Position numbers and translations under genes: made by a program. 64,000 nt of DNA from the NCBI RefSeq assembly GCF_016786355.1, contig NZ_JADWYX010000023.1:35933-99932 (forward strand), written 5' to 3'. Source of the DNA: Frankia sp. AgB1.9. GTDB taxonomy: Bacteria; Actinomycetota; Actinomycetes; Frankiales; Frankiaceae. The notes beneath the pieces are model-generated. The model worked only from the letters and a program-made list of their open reading frames with translations, made no database searches and had not been told where the DNA came from. Shown one piece after another: positions 55,737-64,000 of the stretch. The first letter of the stretch is position 1, and every line of letters starts with the position of its first letter.

Positions 55737-56966
55737 ATGACGAAACCCGAGGCTCGGCCGCTGAACCGGCCCCCGACGCCGCTTGTGCTGACGGAGCGAT
55801 TCGCTCGGCGGACGACGCAGGATCTAGCGCGGAACCTGGAGGCAGTCGGCCTGCTCGTCCAGGCCATCGTCGTGACGAACACCGCGCTGTTGGAAAAGAC
55901 CCGACCCGGCGGGACCCGGATACTCCTCCTGCTCGCGCTCCTGCATCTCTTCCTGGCGGGCGCCGCCTACCGGAAAGGTGGAATCTTCCCGCTCGGCGGA
56001 ATGTGGGCGACCATATATCTGGCCGGGATCGTGCTCATGTCGTTCGCCGTGGCCGACGTTCTTCCGCCCGGGGTGTACGGTTCGGAGTCGGCGTGCGCTC
56101 AGCTATGTGGATACTCTGGTCCACCCATCGCACTGTTCGCGTTCTATCCTTGGATCAGTATCAGACGCGATTTTCTGCGACCGGGTGTCCAGCTGATCGT
56201 TGTGGGCGTTGCGGTCCTGACGCCGCTCGCCGTCATGTTCGTGACGCACGGTTACCTCACGGGGACGAACGTGGCGAGCGCCGGCATCTCGGCGTCGCTG
56301 ACTGCAACCTCATACGGGATCGGCAAGGCGCTCGGAGCCCTCTGCCGGTCGGCAGCGCGCGCGCAGCTGGACGCCCTTCGGGAAGAGTACGAACGGATCT
56401 TCCGGTACCTGCACGGACGTGTGGAGACGTCGCTGGCCGTCGTCCGCGCGCAGTTCAACGAGCCTGGCCGGGACGGCCCGGACCAAGCCCTTGACGACCT
56501 GGCTGAGGCCGTGAACCACGAGCGGGCCGCGCTCCTGCTCGCGCAGCCGAACGTGTCCGTCGCGCAGTTGCTGAACCTCCATGCCCGCCGGGTCACCCGG
56601 GCGATCAAGGTCGCCGCGCTCCCGCGGGTGGGCGGCGTGACTCTGTCCCGGGACATCGCGCTGGTGCTCGACGACGTTCTCGGTGACCTGCTCAAGAACA
56701 CCGTGGTCCACGGCGCCGAAACCGTCTGGATCGAACTGGAGATCGGTCATAACCTGTGCACGCTCGTCGTCGTCGACGACGGACCGGGCTTCGCGGCCGA
56801 GCAGTTCGAGGATGCGGCCAACAGCATCCACTGGCTCCGCCACCGGGTCAGAGATCACCAGGGTGACCTTCGGCTCCTACCGAGGTCAGCGGACCGTACG
56901 ACCGTACGTCTCACGCTTCCCCTGGAACTCGACCGTTCCCAGACACAACGGGGAGACCGACCGTGA
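55737..56966 (+). CDS. Sensor histidine kinase, NarL/LuxR-partner type
   Basis: A 409-residue membrane kinase. The N-terminal half has five or six membrane helices (about 60-200). The dimerisation segment EYERIFRYLHGRVETSLAVVR holds the candidate phosphoacceptor His in the HisKA_3 style (ELHDxVxxxL). The HATPase domain is present with N-box LLKNTVVHGAETVWIELE and G-box VDDGPGF. No periplasmic sensor domain is visible, so it may sense membrane or intramembrane signals. The stop overlaps the response-regulator start by four bases (GTGA). Confidence 0.8.
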   Translation: MTKPEARPLNRPPTPLVLTERFARRTTQDLARNLEAVGLLVQAIVVTNTALLEKTRPGGTRILLLLALLHLFLAGAAYRKGGIFPLGGMWATIYLAGIVLMSFAVADVLPPGVYGSESACAQLCGYSGPPIALFAFYPWISIRRDFLRPGVQLIVVGVAVLTPLAVMFVTHGYLTGTNVASAGISASLTATSYGIGKALGALCRSAARAQLDALREEYERIFRYLHGRVETSLAVVRAQFNEPGRDGPDQALDDLAEAVNHERAALLLAQPNVSVAQLLNLHARRVTRAIKVAALPRVGGVTLSRDIALVLDDVLGDLLKNTVVHGAETVWIELEIGHNLCTLVVVDDGPGFAAEQFEDAANSIHWLRHRVRDHQGDLRLLPRSADRTTVRLTLPLELDRSQTQRGDRP

Positions 56967-57763
56967 GGATCTTGCTCGTCGAGGACCAGGCGCCGTTGGC
57001 CGCGCTCGTCCGGAACAACCTCCAAGCCGATTTCGGCTTCGAGGTGGACTTCAGCCCTGACCCGATCCACGCTCGCGCGCTCCTCGCCGCGAACCGGTAT
57101 GACGTGGTGGTCGTCGATCTTCTTTACGACGGTCTGGCGTCCGACTACTCGCGTCGCCGGGCAGCCGGCGCCATCTCGCTACGGCACGATCGGCAGTTCC
57201 AGCTGTCCGGTCTCGCCGTTCTCCAAGCAATGGCGGCCAGCGACGGGCCGCGGGCCGTGGCATGGACGACCGGAGACGCCCGCCGCGAGCTGCATCTGCT
57301 GCTGGCCTACGAGGAGTTCCAGATACGTTCGTTTTGCTCGAAGGAAACCGGCAAGGACCTGACACCGCTGGTGTCAGCTATCAGGGCCGCGGCCAGCCAC
57401 CAGGCCCACCGCGATCCGCTGCTGGACCCGTACCTGCCGCCTACCGGGCAGCGCCCGCTGCGCGAGCTGCTTTTCGGCAAGCAGCTGTGGCGCGGGGTCT
57501 GGCGTGCCCTCGCGATAGGCGCCCGCAGCCACCAAGAGATTGCCGACCTGGTCAACTACTCGGTGAAGTCGAATCGGAACGAGGTCCGGTACATGACGGA
57601 CGCCCTGGTGGAGCTCAATCCGGGCATGGCAGGCCAGCGGGCCAGGAGCGATGCACTCGTGGGATACGCAGAGGCCCATTGGGAGTTCTTCCTCGACGAC
57701 ACCGTCATGCGGCTCTTCCCACCCCCGGGGATGCGTTTCCTGGGGCTTCCTGATAATGAGTGA
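56963..57763 (+). CDS. Response regulator with an atypical receiver and a LuxR-like C-terminus
   Basis: A 266-residue protein. The receiver has the acidic pair EDQ (residues 7-8), the phospho-acceptor Asp in VVVVDLLYDG (about 51) and the Lys in SFCSKETG. It carries an extra ~25-residue insertion after the acceptor strand (SDYSRRRAAGAISLRHDRQF). The C-terminal half holds a helix-turn-helix-like segment (GARSHQEIADLVNYSVKSNRNEVRYMTDALVEL) in the position of a LuxR output domain. It is coupled to the kinase upstream (GTGA) and to the small membrane protein downstream (8-base overlap). It is the best candidate to bind the GGACA palindromes. Confidence 0.75.
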   Translation: MRILLVEDQAPLAALVRNNLQADFGFEVDFSPDPIHARALLAANRYDVVVVDLLYDGLASDYSRRRAAGAISLRHDRQFQLSGLAVLQAMAASDGPRAVAWTTGDARRELHLLLAYEEFQIRSFCSKETGKDLTPLVSAIRAAASHQAHRDPLLDPYLPPTGQRPLRELLFGKQLWRGVWRALAIGARSHQEIADLVNYSVKSNRNEVRYMTDALVELNPGMAGQRARSDALVGYAEAHWEFFLDDTVMRLFPPPGMRFLGLPDNE

Positions 57764-58214
57764 TGATACCCACCTGAGGTTTCCGCTGTGGCGGTCACGG
57801 TGGATGTGGCTCGGCCTCTCGACCGTTCTTCTCCTCGTCGGCGCAGCTGCCTTCTTTCGATGGTTTGAGAACGCAGGTCCGCGGATGGTCCAAGGGTCAG
57901 TCCACTGCTCGTCAGGTCGCGCGATAGAAGGCGTCTGGATCGTCGACCAGTCGACGACATACTCCGGCTGGGCCGTTTTGCACACAGTTCCGCACGACCC
58001 GTCGTCCGGCCGTTTCCGCCGGGAGGTGTACGGACGCCAGTTCGCCCTGCATGTGGGTTGCGGAGGCGACGGCCTCCAGTGGGCCACTAAGCTGAGATCA
58101 CCTTTTCTCGCCGTTGACTCGGTGAACGTCGTCTGCTACGACCGCCCGTCGGACCGCTACTACGAGACGTGCGTCGCCACCCCCACGACTACCCCAACCA
58201 GCGGATCCCGTTGA
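57756..58214 (+). CDS. Small membrane-anchored protein coupled to the two-component system
   Basis: A 152-residue protein with one N-terminal membrane helix (MWLGLSTVLLLVGAAAFF) and an external domain of about 115 residues with four cysteines (VHCSS, VGCGG, VVCYD, ETCVA), probably disulphide-bonded. The ATG overlaps the regulator stop by eight bases. The family is not recognised; its coupling suggests it is the third part of the signalling unit, perhaps the outside sensor that the kinase lacks. Confidence 0.65.
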   Translation: MSDDTHLRFPLWRSRWMWLGLSTVLLLVGAAAFFRWFENAGPRMVQGSVHCSSGRAIEGVWIVDQSTTYSGWAVLHTVPHDPSSGRFRREVYGRQFALHVGCGGDGLQWATKLRSPFLAVDSVNVVCYDRPSDRYYETCVATPTTTPTSGSR

Positions 58215-58295
58215 CGACGGCGCCCGCGCCCGGATGACGCAACCGTCGCTTTGTCATCCTTTTGTCAAGTGGCCATCTCGTGTGCCGACGACTCG

Positions 58296-58337
58296 GGACA
58301 ACTGTCCTGGATGAGAATTCTCGGGACGTAGTAGCCT
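58296..58337 (+). promoter_or_regulatory. Third GGACA operator with a -10 box
   Basis: GGACA-AC-TGTCC (58296-58307) lies about 30 bases before TAGCCT (58332-58337), reproducing the operator-to--10 spacing seen before the kinase gene. The next gene starts at 58386. Confidence 0.55.
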
Positions 58338-58385
58338 TCGCCCTGGAAGAAAGCGGAGATCCCGGGCTCGGAAAGGGGGAAGCGC

Positions 58386-59354
58386 ATGACCGACGATCTG
58401 GAGTCATGCACTGCCGAGCTCCGGGAGATCCGCCGCGGTCGCGGAGTGCTGGCCGACGACCTCCATGCCCGCATCGGCCCGCACCTACGCCGCGCCTGCG
58501 GGATCACGGCGGCGGACGAGCCCGGGACCGTTCGGCGAAAGCTGACCCTCGAGCTGACCGGGCTGTGCGGCCGGCTGCCCGCGGACCTCAGACTCGCCGT
58601 CCTCGCCGCGCTGGCGATGCACGAGAGCACCGACCAGAAGTTCCTGCACGAACGCATGGCATGGGCAGCCGGCCAGTTCGACCGTGACCCGCGAACCGCG
58701 CGTCGCCGCATGGACGAGGGTTTCCGGGCGCTCGCTGTCCTCATCGGCGAGCGGGGCGCGGTCCCGGAGCCGGACAACGGGTTCGCTCCAGACGGCTGGT
58801 ACGTCGAGTCTCTGCGCTCCAGCCTCCGGCTTGACCTCCCGGTGCCAAAGCTCCTCGAGGTGCGCCGGATCGTCGCCGCCGTCGACGAACTGGACGAGGT
58901 GGTCGCGGGTCTCGGCGCGCTGCGCGGCGAGCCCGACGACGACCTCGACGAGATCCAGGCCGAGGTCGTCCACGGCGGAGAGATCACCGAGGTACGCCGG
59001 CCTGGGCGGACCTACGCGAGCTTCGTCATCCGCCTCCCGCAGCCGCTGCAACTCGGCCAACGCCACGAGTACTCGGTGGAGTTCACCGCCTACCCGCGCA
59101 GCCGCTTCCAGCCGTACTACCTGCTATCGCCGGTCCGACGGGTCGACCGTTTCACGCTCAAGGTCCGTTTCGGCACCGACAGCCTGCCGGACACCGTGTG
59201 GCGACTGAATGGAATTCCCGGCCGGGTCGCCGACGAATTCATTCCCAATGACGACCGGCTCGCCGTCGATTCCGTCGGCGAAATCGCCACAGAATTCCAC
59301 AGCCTCCGGCAAGGGCTCCGGTACGGAGTTCAGTGGGCCGAGCCGACGAGCTAA
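58386..59354 (+). CDS. Cytoplasmic protein of unknown function, probable target of the two-component system
   Basis: A 322-residue protein without signal or membrane segments. The N-terminal ~120 residues are helical (AELREIRRGRGVLADDLHARIGPHLRRACG, LAMHESTDQKFLHERMAWAA, RDPRTARRRMDEGF) and resemble the front part of small helical regulators in actinobacteria. The C-terminal half is beta-rich (ASFVIRLPQPLQLGQRHEYSVEF, YLLSPVRRVDRFTLKVRFG). I do not recognise the family. GGGGGAAG provides the ribosome site. Confidence 0.6.
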   Translation: MTDDLESCTAELREIRRGRGVLADDLHARIGPHLRRACGITAADEPGTVRRKLTLELTGLCGRLPADLRLAVLAALAMHESTDQKFLHERMAWAAGQFDRDPRTARRRMDEGFRALAVLIGERGAVPEPDNGFAPDGWYVESLRSSLRLDLPVPKLLEVRRIVAAVDELDEVVAGLGALRGEPDDDLDEIQAEVVHGGEITEVRRPGRTYASFVIRLPQPLQLGQRHEYSVEFTAYPRSRFQPYYLLSPVRRVDRFTLKVRFGTDSLPDTVWRLNGIPGRVADEFIPNDDRLAVDSVGEIATEFHSLRQGLRYGVQWAEPTS

Positions 59355-59508
59355 TGCTCCGCTCGACCGACCGGGCTGTCACCTAAGTTCAGAGATCATC
59401 TCATCTCGCCTCGCCGAAGTGATTAGCCGATTGTCGGCCGCGAATTCCTCGTTCGCCTCCAGCGCACTTATTGACATCGACCCATCGACACGATCGGACG
59501 GCATTGAG

Positions 59509-60330
59509 ATGAAAAACCACGGGCTGGCATCCCGCCTCGGCGGCCTGCTGAGCCTGCTCTTCGTCCTCCTCGGGCTCAGCGTCGTCGCGGCCCCAGCGAG
59601 CTCCGCCGACCCAGGATGCGTGAACGGCGGCGTCCTGTCGATCTTCGCGCGCGGATCACAGGGCTCGGTGAACTTCCAGAGCGCCGAGTCGAGTTCCTTC
59701 TACCATGCGGTGCAGAACAAGCTCGGCGGCCTTCCATTCCAGCAGGTCGACCTCGGGAACATCGACGGCGACAACACCCTCGAGCGGGGCGAGTACCCTG
59801 CGGTCGGCATGGCCGACTGGGGGATTCTCAGCGGCCTCAACGGCTACTACGCGAGCGTCGGCATCGGCGCGACTGAGCTCGCCACCTATCTCGAGAAGCG
59901 GTCGGCCACCTGCCCCAACGAGGTCTACCTGCTCGGCGGCTACTCCCAGGGAGCGGAGGTCGTCGGCTACGCGATCACCGCGGTCGACCAGCGCGTCCGA
60001 GACCAGATCGGCTACGTAGCCCTCTTCGGCGATCCTCGATTCAACCCGGGTTGCATCAACGGGCACCGCGCTTCCTCGGCACGCGGCAGCGCGGGTTGCA
60101 CGGGTGGTGTACTCGGGGCCCGGCAGCCCTACCTACCCACCGACCTTGTCAACCGGACCGGCAGCTGGTGCGACGCAGACGACGGCATCTGCAGCAGGAA
60201 CCCCGCGCGCCTCACCGGGCCGCTGTCAACGCACGCCAAGTACCCAGCGAAATGGATTCCGGAAGCCGGCGCACAGGCCGCTCCGATCCTTCGTTCCCGG
60301 CTCGGCTGGGCTCCGCTGCCGACCTTCTGA
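59509..60330 (+). CDS. Secreted cutinase-family esterase
   Basis: A 273-residue exported alpha/beta hydrolase of the cutinase family. Signal peptide SRLGGLLSLLFVLLGLSVVAAPASS; mature part opens ...GCVNGGVLSIFARGSQGS. The nucleophile is the Ser of GGYSQGAEV; the Asp and His lie in CDADDGIC...HAKYP, the usual cutinase C-terminal pair with its disulphide cysteines. Mycobacterial homologues hydrolyse lipid esters at the cell surface. ATG 59509 gives the signal peptide; the frame upstream belongs to non-coding sequence. Confidence 0.85.
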   Translation: MKNHGLASRLGGLLSLLFVLLGLSVVAAPASSADPGCVNGGVLSIFARGSQGSVNFQSAESSSFYHAVQNKLGGLPFQQVDLGNIDGDNTLERGEYPAVGMADWGILSGLNGYYASVGIGATELATYLEKRSATCPNEVYLLGGYSQGAEVVGYAITAVDQRVRDQIGYVALFGDPRFNPGCINGHRASSARGSAGCTGGVLGARQPYLPTDLVNRTGSWCDADDGICSRNPARLTGPLSTHAKYPAKWIPEAGAQAAPILRSRLGWAPLPTF

Positions 60331-60502
60331 CCCCTGGGCCGCCATAACCCGCGGCCCGCCGGACACGCTCGCCTTCTCAAGGTCGGCACGTTCGCGATCT
60401 GCAAACGACCACCTGACCCCTCCGATTCGGCTGAAGATTATTAGGAAAATCGCCGGGCTGTCGATGATCCGATCGGGATTCGGCGAGCGGCAAGGAGAAG
60501 TA

Positions 60503-61831
60503 ATGCACTACTCACTACCGGAGCCGCAAATGCGCGGCCGAAACCGACGGACCCGGCATCAGGGGAGGCGATTGTCAATAATGCCTCGGGCATCAATGGC
60601 GCGAGCCACGATGCGACGGCTTGCGGTTGCGCTCCTCGGCGTCCTCGTCGTCGCCGCTTCGATACTGGTAGGGACCGCGGCGTCTGCAAGTGCGTCCGAC
60701 ACATTGAGCGTCGGCGCGAGCCTGAATTCTGGGCAGTCTCTGTGGTCGGGGAACGGCCAGTATCACGCTGACGAGCAGGCAGACGGCAACTTCGTCGTGT
60801 ACGGGCCGAATGGGTACACATGGGCCACGTTCGCCGGAGGCACGGGCAACTACGTGACCGTGCAGTCCGACGGCAACCTGGTGCAATACCCGGCTGGCAA
60901 GAACAGCAGCACGAGCGGCGCGGTGTGGAACGCGGGAACCGATGGCACCGGTAGCGCTAATCGGCTGGTCATGCAGGACGACGGCAACCTAGTGCTCTAC
61001 ACGCGAGGCGGCGTCGCCCTCTGGTCAAGCGTGACCGGCCGGATCCCAGGAAACTCGACGGACACTCTCGGGGCTGGTTGGTCGTTGAATTCTGGGCAGT
61101 CTCTGTGGTCGGGGAACGGCCAGTATCACGCTGACGAGCAGGCAGACGGCAACTTCGTCGTGTACGGGCCGAATGGGTACACATGGGCCACGTTCGCCGG
61201 AGGCACGGGCAACTACGTGACCGTGCAGTCCGACGGCAACCTGGTGCAATACCCGGCTGGCAAGAACAGCAGCACGGGCGGCGCGGTGTGGAACGCGGGA
61301 ACCGATGGCACTGGTAGCGCTAATCGGCTGGTCATGCAGGACGACGGCAACCTAGTGCTCTACAGCAACAGCGGCGTTGCTCTTTGGTCCATCGTGACTG
61401 GCCGCATTACGGGTGCGAACGGTGGAGGCGCCTCAAATTCGGCGCTTGACAATTTTGTCGCTGCGCATCCGGCCGGCTCAGAGATCAATTCACCATGGGG
61501 CCCACAGTGTGTCACCTTGGTTGTGCACTACTTGAGCGAGGTCTACGGAATCAGTCTCACGCAATGGAACGCGTCGACATATCAGCAGGGTCAGAAGTCG
61601 GGGGCTGTTCTAGCGAATAACGGCTGGACGTGGCACCAGGGCGCTGGGGCCTACCAGCAAGGCGACATCCTTGTGTGGTCTTGGACCAAAGTCGCCGGGG
61701 ATGCCGGTCACGTGGCCATCTGGTACAACGGAAAGCTATACGAACAAAACGCTCATACGACGCCAGGGATCAGCCTCGACCCGTCGAACTGGGTCAATGG
61801 AACTTTTGCCGGCTACTGGCACCATGGCTGA
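60503..61831 (+). CDS. Secreted B-lectin / CHAP-domain protein
   Basis: A 442-residue exported protein. A long basic n-region and hydrophobic core (LAVALLGVLVVAASILVGTAASASA) form the signal. Two near-identical bulb-type lectin domains follow, with the mannose-binding pattern QxDxNxVxY present three times in each (QADGNFVVY, QSDGNLVQY, QDDGNLVLY). The C-terminal CHAP-type amidase domain carries the catalytic Cys in WGPQCVTLVVHYL and His in DAGHVAIW. It could bind mannose-containing surfaces and cut peptidoglycan; function as a bacteriocin-like or wall-remodelling enzyme is inference. ATG 60503 follows AAGGAGA. Confidence 0.85.
   Translation: MHYSLPEPQMRGRNRRTRHQGRRLSIMPRASMARATMRRLAVALLGVLVVAASILVGTAASASASDTLSVGASLNSGQSLWSGNGQYHADEQADGNFVVYGPNGYTWATFAGGTGNYVTVQSDGNLVQYPAGKNSSTSGAVWNAGTDGTGSANRLVMQDDGNLVLYTRGGVALWSSVTGRIPGNSTDTLGAGWSLNSGQSLWSGNGQYHADEQADGNFVVYGPNGYTWATFAGGTGNYVTVQSDGNLVQYPAGKNSSTGGAVWNAGTDGTGSANRLVMQDDGNLVLYSNSGVALWSIVTGRITGANGGGASNSALDNFVAAHPAGSEINSPWGPQCVTLVVHYLSEVYGISLTQWNASTYQQGQKSGAVLANNGWTWHQGAGAYQQGDILVWSWTKVAGDAGHVAIWYNGKLYEQNAHTTPGISLDPSNWVNGTFAGYWHHG
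60723..61363 (+). repeat. Near-identical 278-bp direct duplication inside the lectin gene
   Basis: Bases 60723-61000 recur at 61086-61363 with only two differences, a period of 363 bp (121 codons). Each copy is one lectin domain. The identity is at DNA level, including silent positions, so the duplication or a gene conversion is very recent. Confidence 0.95.
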
Positions 61832-62177
61832 CACCTTTATCGACCGCGTGCTGGATCCGGTCAAGGTACTCGCGGAGCGCCGAGGGGCCCTTCAAGTTCG
61901 CGAGGGAGCCGGCACGGATCGAGCGGGCCAACTGTAGGAGGCCCCGGAACGGAAGTTGACGCTAAGCGCGGGTCGCATCGATTCAACCGTGGGTCATTCC
62001 ACGGCGTCCCGGCCTGACCCGCCCCTGGCGTCCCCACAACACCAGCGATAGCCGGCGGCGCGCCCGAGCCGCCGGCGATAGCCGCCGGCCCCGCGTGAGT
62101 CGATGCACCCCCACGCAGGCTGCGGCTGGGCACCACGGCGACTTCTCTACCGAGGCCGGACGCACCCTCCACCGCCG

Positions 62178-62514
62178 GCGGCGTTAACCGAGCATGGGGG
62201 CTCGCCAGCCCGTCGACCTTCTCCGCGAACGTCACCACCGCGCAGTCCGCCCCACCGCACCGAAACCGCCGGACCAGCAGATCGCTCAAGACACCCGCAC
62301 CACCGAGAGCCATGTCCACCAATTGCCGCCGATAACGCCCGTGGACCCGGGCCGATACCGCCGCGCACCGCGGGCAGGTCGCCTGCCCGGCCCGTGCCCG
62401 AACACGCAGCGGCAAGCCACTCGCCACGCGTTCAACACCGTCAAGAATCACGAGCGCGAGGTGCGGCAGCACGACCCCAAGGTCAAGGAGGTCACACCAG
62501 CACGATGATCGCAC
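62178..62514 (-). pseudogene. ISL3-family transposase, N-terminal fragment
   Basis: From GTG 62514 the minus strand encodes the ISL3 zinc-finger start: ATCPRCAAVSARVHGRYRRQ, DMALGGAGVLSDLLVRRFRC and GGADCAVVTFAEKVDGLASP. The match stops near residue 112 and the rest of the transposase is absent. Confidence 0.75.
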
Positions 62515-62557
62515 CCAGTCAGCAACAGTTGATCAAACCGGTGCCGCTTCGATCACC

Positions 62558-62578
62558 AGATCGGCGCCAGATCCAGAG
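62558..62578. repeat. IS end-like repeat, left copy
   Basis: AGATCGGCGCCAGATCCAGA occurs here and again, identical over 20 bases, at 63612-63631. ISL3 elements have right ends of the type ATCGGCGCCAGAGCC, so these look like orphan IS ends. Confidence 0.5.
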
Positions 62579-62676
62579 GAAACGCTCACGGGCCACGACG
62601 ACAGTGGTCACACGGGAACATCACATGACAGCCGGCCAAACGCACAGCCCGCTCAGCCGACTCATCCGTCACCGCC

Positions 62677-62804
62677 GGTCTCACCCTGCCCCACGGCCCC
62701 GGCCCCGTCGAAGGCCACGTCACCGCATCAAAATGATCAAAAGACAGATGTACGGCCGTGCCAACCTCGACCTGCTCCGCAAACGCGTCCTCCTCGCCAC
62801 GTGA
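62677..62804 (+). pseudogene. ISL3-family transposase, C-terminal fragment 1
   Basis: The plus strand encodes GLTLPHGPGPVEGHVT and, one base out of frame, RIKMIKRQMYGRANLDLL and RKRVLLAT followed by TGA. This is the conserved ISL3 C-terminus (GPVEGHVxRIKMIKRQMYGRAxFDLLRxRVLL). A 1-base deletion separates the parts. Confidence 0.7.
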
Positions 62805-62892
62805 CCAGGGGAACAGATCGCATGCGGGGCGGGAGGCCGTCCGGCTGCCGGTCCGAGCTCGAACGGGCGTCGACGAAGGTGGCCAGTAGCGC

Positions 62893-63456
62893 TCAGCGGT
62901 CCAGCCGGTGTCGGACGTAGTCCGGATGGGCCACACCGACCTCGATGCGGTTCTCATCGAGACCATTGAAGATCTCCAGACGACCCCCCGCGAAGGGGAA
63001 CTCCACCGCCACAGTTCCAGCTGCCAGGGCGTGCTCGGCTGGCCGCCATTCAAGCAGCGCGACCTCACGCAGTTCCTGACCGACGAACGGTTTGAGGTCC
63101 TCATGCCTGCCCGACCACTGCGGCGTGGACTCGGACGACTCCCACCCGGTGATGGTCGCCGCCGTGTCGATCGTGTCCCAGCCGACCGAGAGCTCGTCGA
63201 ACTTGTCGTGGCACACCTCCACCTGGACACCGTCGAAGTCCAGCACCACCGGGCAGTCAGTGAACCACTCCCAGTCCTCGACAAAGCGCACCACCGCGAA
63301 CCCCGTCAACGGACGGCCAGCGAGCCTCGCCAGACGTGGCCCGTGCGCCTGCCGAACCGACTCGATGCCGACCAGGAAGAACCGCCCGAAGCCAAAGATC
63401 CCCAGGTCCACGGCAGCTGAGTGTCCCGGCCCGAGGCCAAACGCGCCAACGCACAT
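62893..63456 (-). CDS. Protein of unknown function between IS remnants
   Basis: An ~187-residue acidic cytoplasmic protein. The conserved-looking core is LTGFAVVRFVEDWEWFTDCPVVLDFDGVQVEVCHDKFDELSVGWD, followed by FVGQELREVALLEWRP and LEIFNGLDENRIE. Composition resembles small immunity or DUF proteins common next to toxins, but I recognise no family. Start is uncertain: ATG 63456 is used; the frame is open to 63498. Confidence 0.5.
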   Translation of the reverse strand: MCVGAFGLGPGHSAAVDLGIFGFGRFFLVGIESVRQAHGPRLARLAGRPLTGFAVVRFVEDWEWFTDCPVVLDFDGVQVEVCHDKFDELSVGWDTIDTAATITGWESSESTPQWSGRHEDLKPFVGQELREVALLEWRPAEHALAAGTVAVEFPFAGGRLEIFNGLDENRIEVGVAHPDYVRHRLDR

Positions 63457-63519
63457 CCGAGGAGCCGGATCTCTGCCGCACCTTACAGCTCGGCGCACAC
63501 GGAGAAACCGAGACCATCA

Positions 63520-63585
63520 AAAAGGCGGATGTGCAGGCGTTTCGGCGTCGACCTGCTCCGCAAGCACGCCCTCCTGCCCACCTGA
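63520..63585 (+). pseudogene. ISL3-family transposase, C-terminal fragment 2
   Basis: KRRMCRRFGVDLLRKHALLPT plus TGA is a second, more diverged copy of the ISL3 C-terminus (KRQMYGRANLDLLRKRVLLAT). A 20-base IS end-like repeat follows at 63612-63631. Confidence 0.55.
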
Positions 63586-63611
63586 TCGGCAATGGAGCCG
63601 GAAGCTCCACA

Positions 63612-63631
63612 AGATCGGCGCCAGATCCAGA
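63612..63631. repeat. IS end-like repeat, right copy
   Basis: AGATCGGCGCCAGATCCAGA, identical to 62558-62577. It stands 26 bases after the second transposase C-terminal fragment, where an ISL3 right end would be. Confidence 0.5.
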
Positions 63632-63706
63632 ACTTGCTACCAGAGCCAATGACCAGGTCTGCGGGTTGCGGGAGCGGCCTGCTGTTGAAGTAGACCCAGT
63701 AGTTCA

Positions 63707-64000
63707 TCACGCCCACAGCCTGGGCCTGGTGATAGTCATCGAGCTTGCCGCCGCGCCGTAGTCCCTCGCGGCGAACCGGACGACCTCCAGCCCTCGCTCC
63801 GCGGCCTCGTCCTTAACCCGCTCCGCCAGCTGGCGGGTGCCAGCCAGGTAAGCCACAGACCGCCCCTGGTCTAGGGCATAGTCGGCGAGCAACAGAGCCA
63901 GGAGGGTCTTGCCTTCACCCGTGCCCTCTGTGTCAGTCTCGGGTGAGACACCTGCCCGAGGCGGGTTGGCTAGCGGGGGCGTGATCGGAGATCCTTGTGC
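63707..64000 (-). pseudogene. DEAD/DEAH-type helicase fragment (runs off the window, 3' truncated)
   Basis: The minus strand entering at 64000 encodes DTEGTGEGKTLLALLLADYA (Walker A) and SVAYLAGTRQLAERVKDEAAERGLEVV, a superfamily 2 helicase motif I-Ia region. The frame ends at 63707 only ~100 residues in, right after FAARDYGAAA, with none of the later motifs. The gene is therefore cut off at its 3' end, probably by the IS activity nearby; its 5' end lies beyond the window. Confidence 0.6.

Overview
The window reads as a chromosome segment of a high-GC actinobacterium, most likely Frankiaceae (Frankia/Pseudofrankia-like). This is inferred from the very high GC content, the many GTG and leaderless starts, the actinobacterial families present (DUF574 methyltransferase, acVLRF1, DUF6069, WS/DGAT, F420-type flavin enzymes) and the style of the biosynthetic genes. 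No rRNA or other species marker is present.

Left part (1-33.8 kb) is mostly chromosomal backbone. It opens with the 5' end of ilvB (minus strand) behind a branched-chain-amino-acid attenuator, then leuA behind a leucine-rich leader peptide, leuB and cysS. Next come a divergent signalling block (zinc-ribbon/FHA protein, zinc-ribbon/PP2C phosphatase), rlmB, an acVLRF1 release factor, an acetamidase/formamidase, an AlkZ-like winged-helix protein, a WS/DGAT acyltransferase with an MFS exporter, and a PadR-membrane protein operon with a clear promoter/operator. Further genes are a PKD/beta-propeller secreted protein, a methyltransferase, an epoxide hydrolase, a NodB deacetylase, an SDR/TetR divergent pair with twin operators, a DUF574 methyltransferase, a PPOX flavoprotein and a DEAD-box helicase. 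A long inverted repeat occurs three times between genes.

Middle (33.8-41.1 kb) holds a Ser/Thr kinase, a PPK2 polyphosphate kinase and a P2-type cation ATPase. The latter two lie between two halves of one tRNA-Thr(UGU) gene. The 5' half is on the plus strand at 35.9 kb and the 3' half on the minus strand at 41.0 kb, so an inversion between the halves would rebuild a cloverleaf.

Right part (41.1-64 kb) is accessory and rich in conflict-type genes and wrecked mobile elements. It contains a three-gene nuclease-like cassette (DUF7662-like, DUF6884-like plus GIY-YIG, PD-(D/E)XK-like), a translationally coupled FtsK/SpoIIIE ATPase and WXG100 protein, a DUF429 protein, a secreted VWA-SGNH fusion, a frameshifted serine recombinase beside TGTCGACA repeats, and a TIR-NB-ARC-TPR protein. 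It continues with a coupled histidine kinase/response regulator/membrane-protein operon that shares a GGACA-N2-TGTCC operator with a gene downstream, a cutinase, and a lectin-CHAP protein with a very recent internal duplication. An ISL3 graveyard and the broken end of a helicase close the window.
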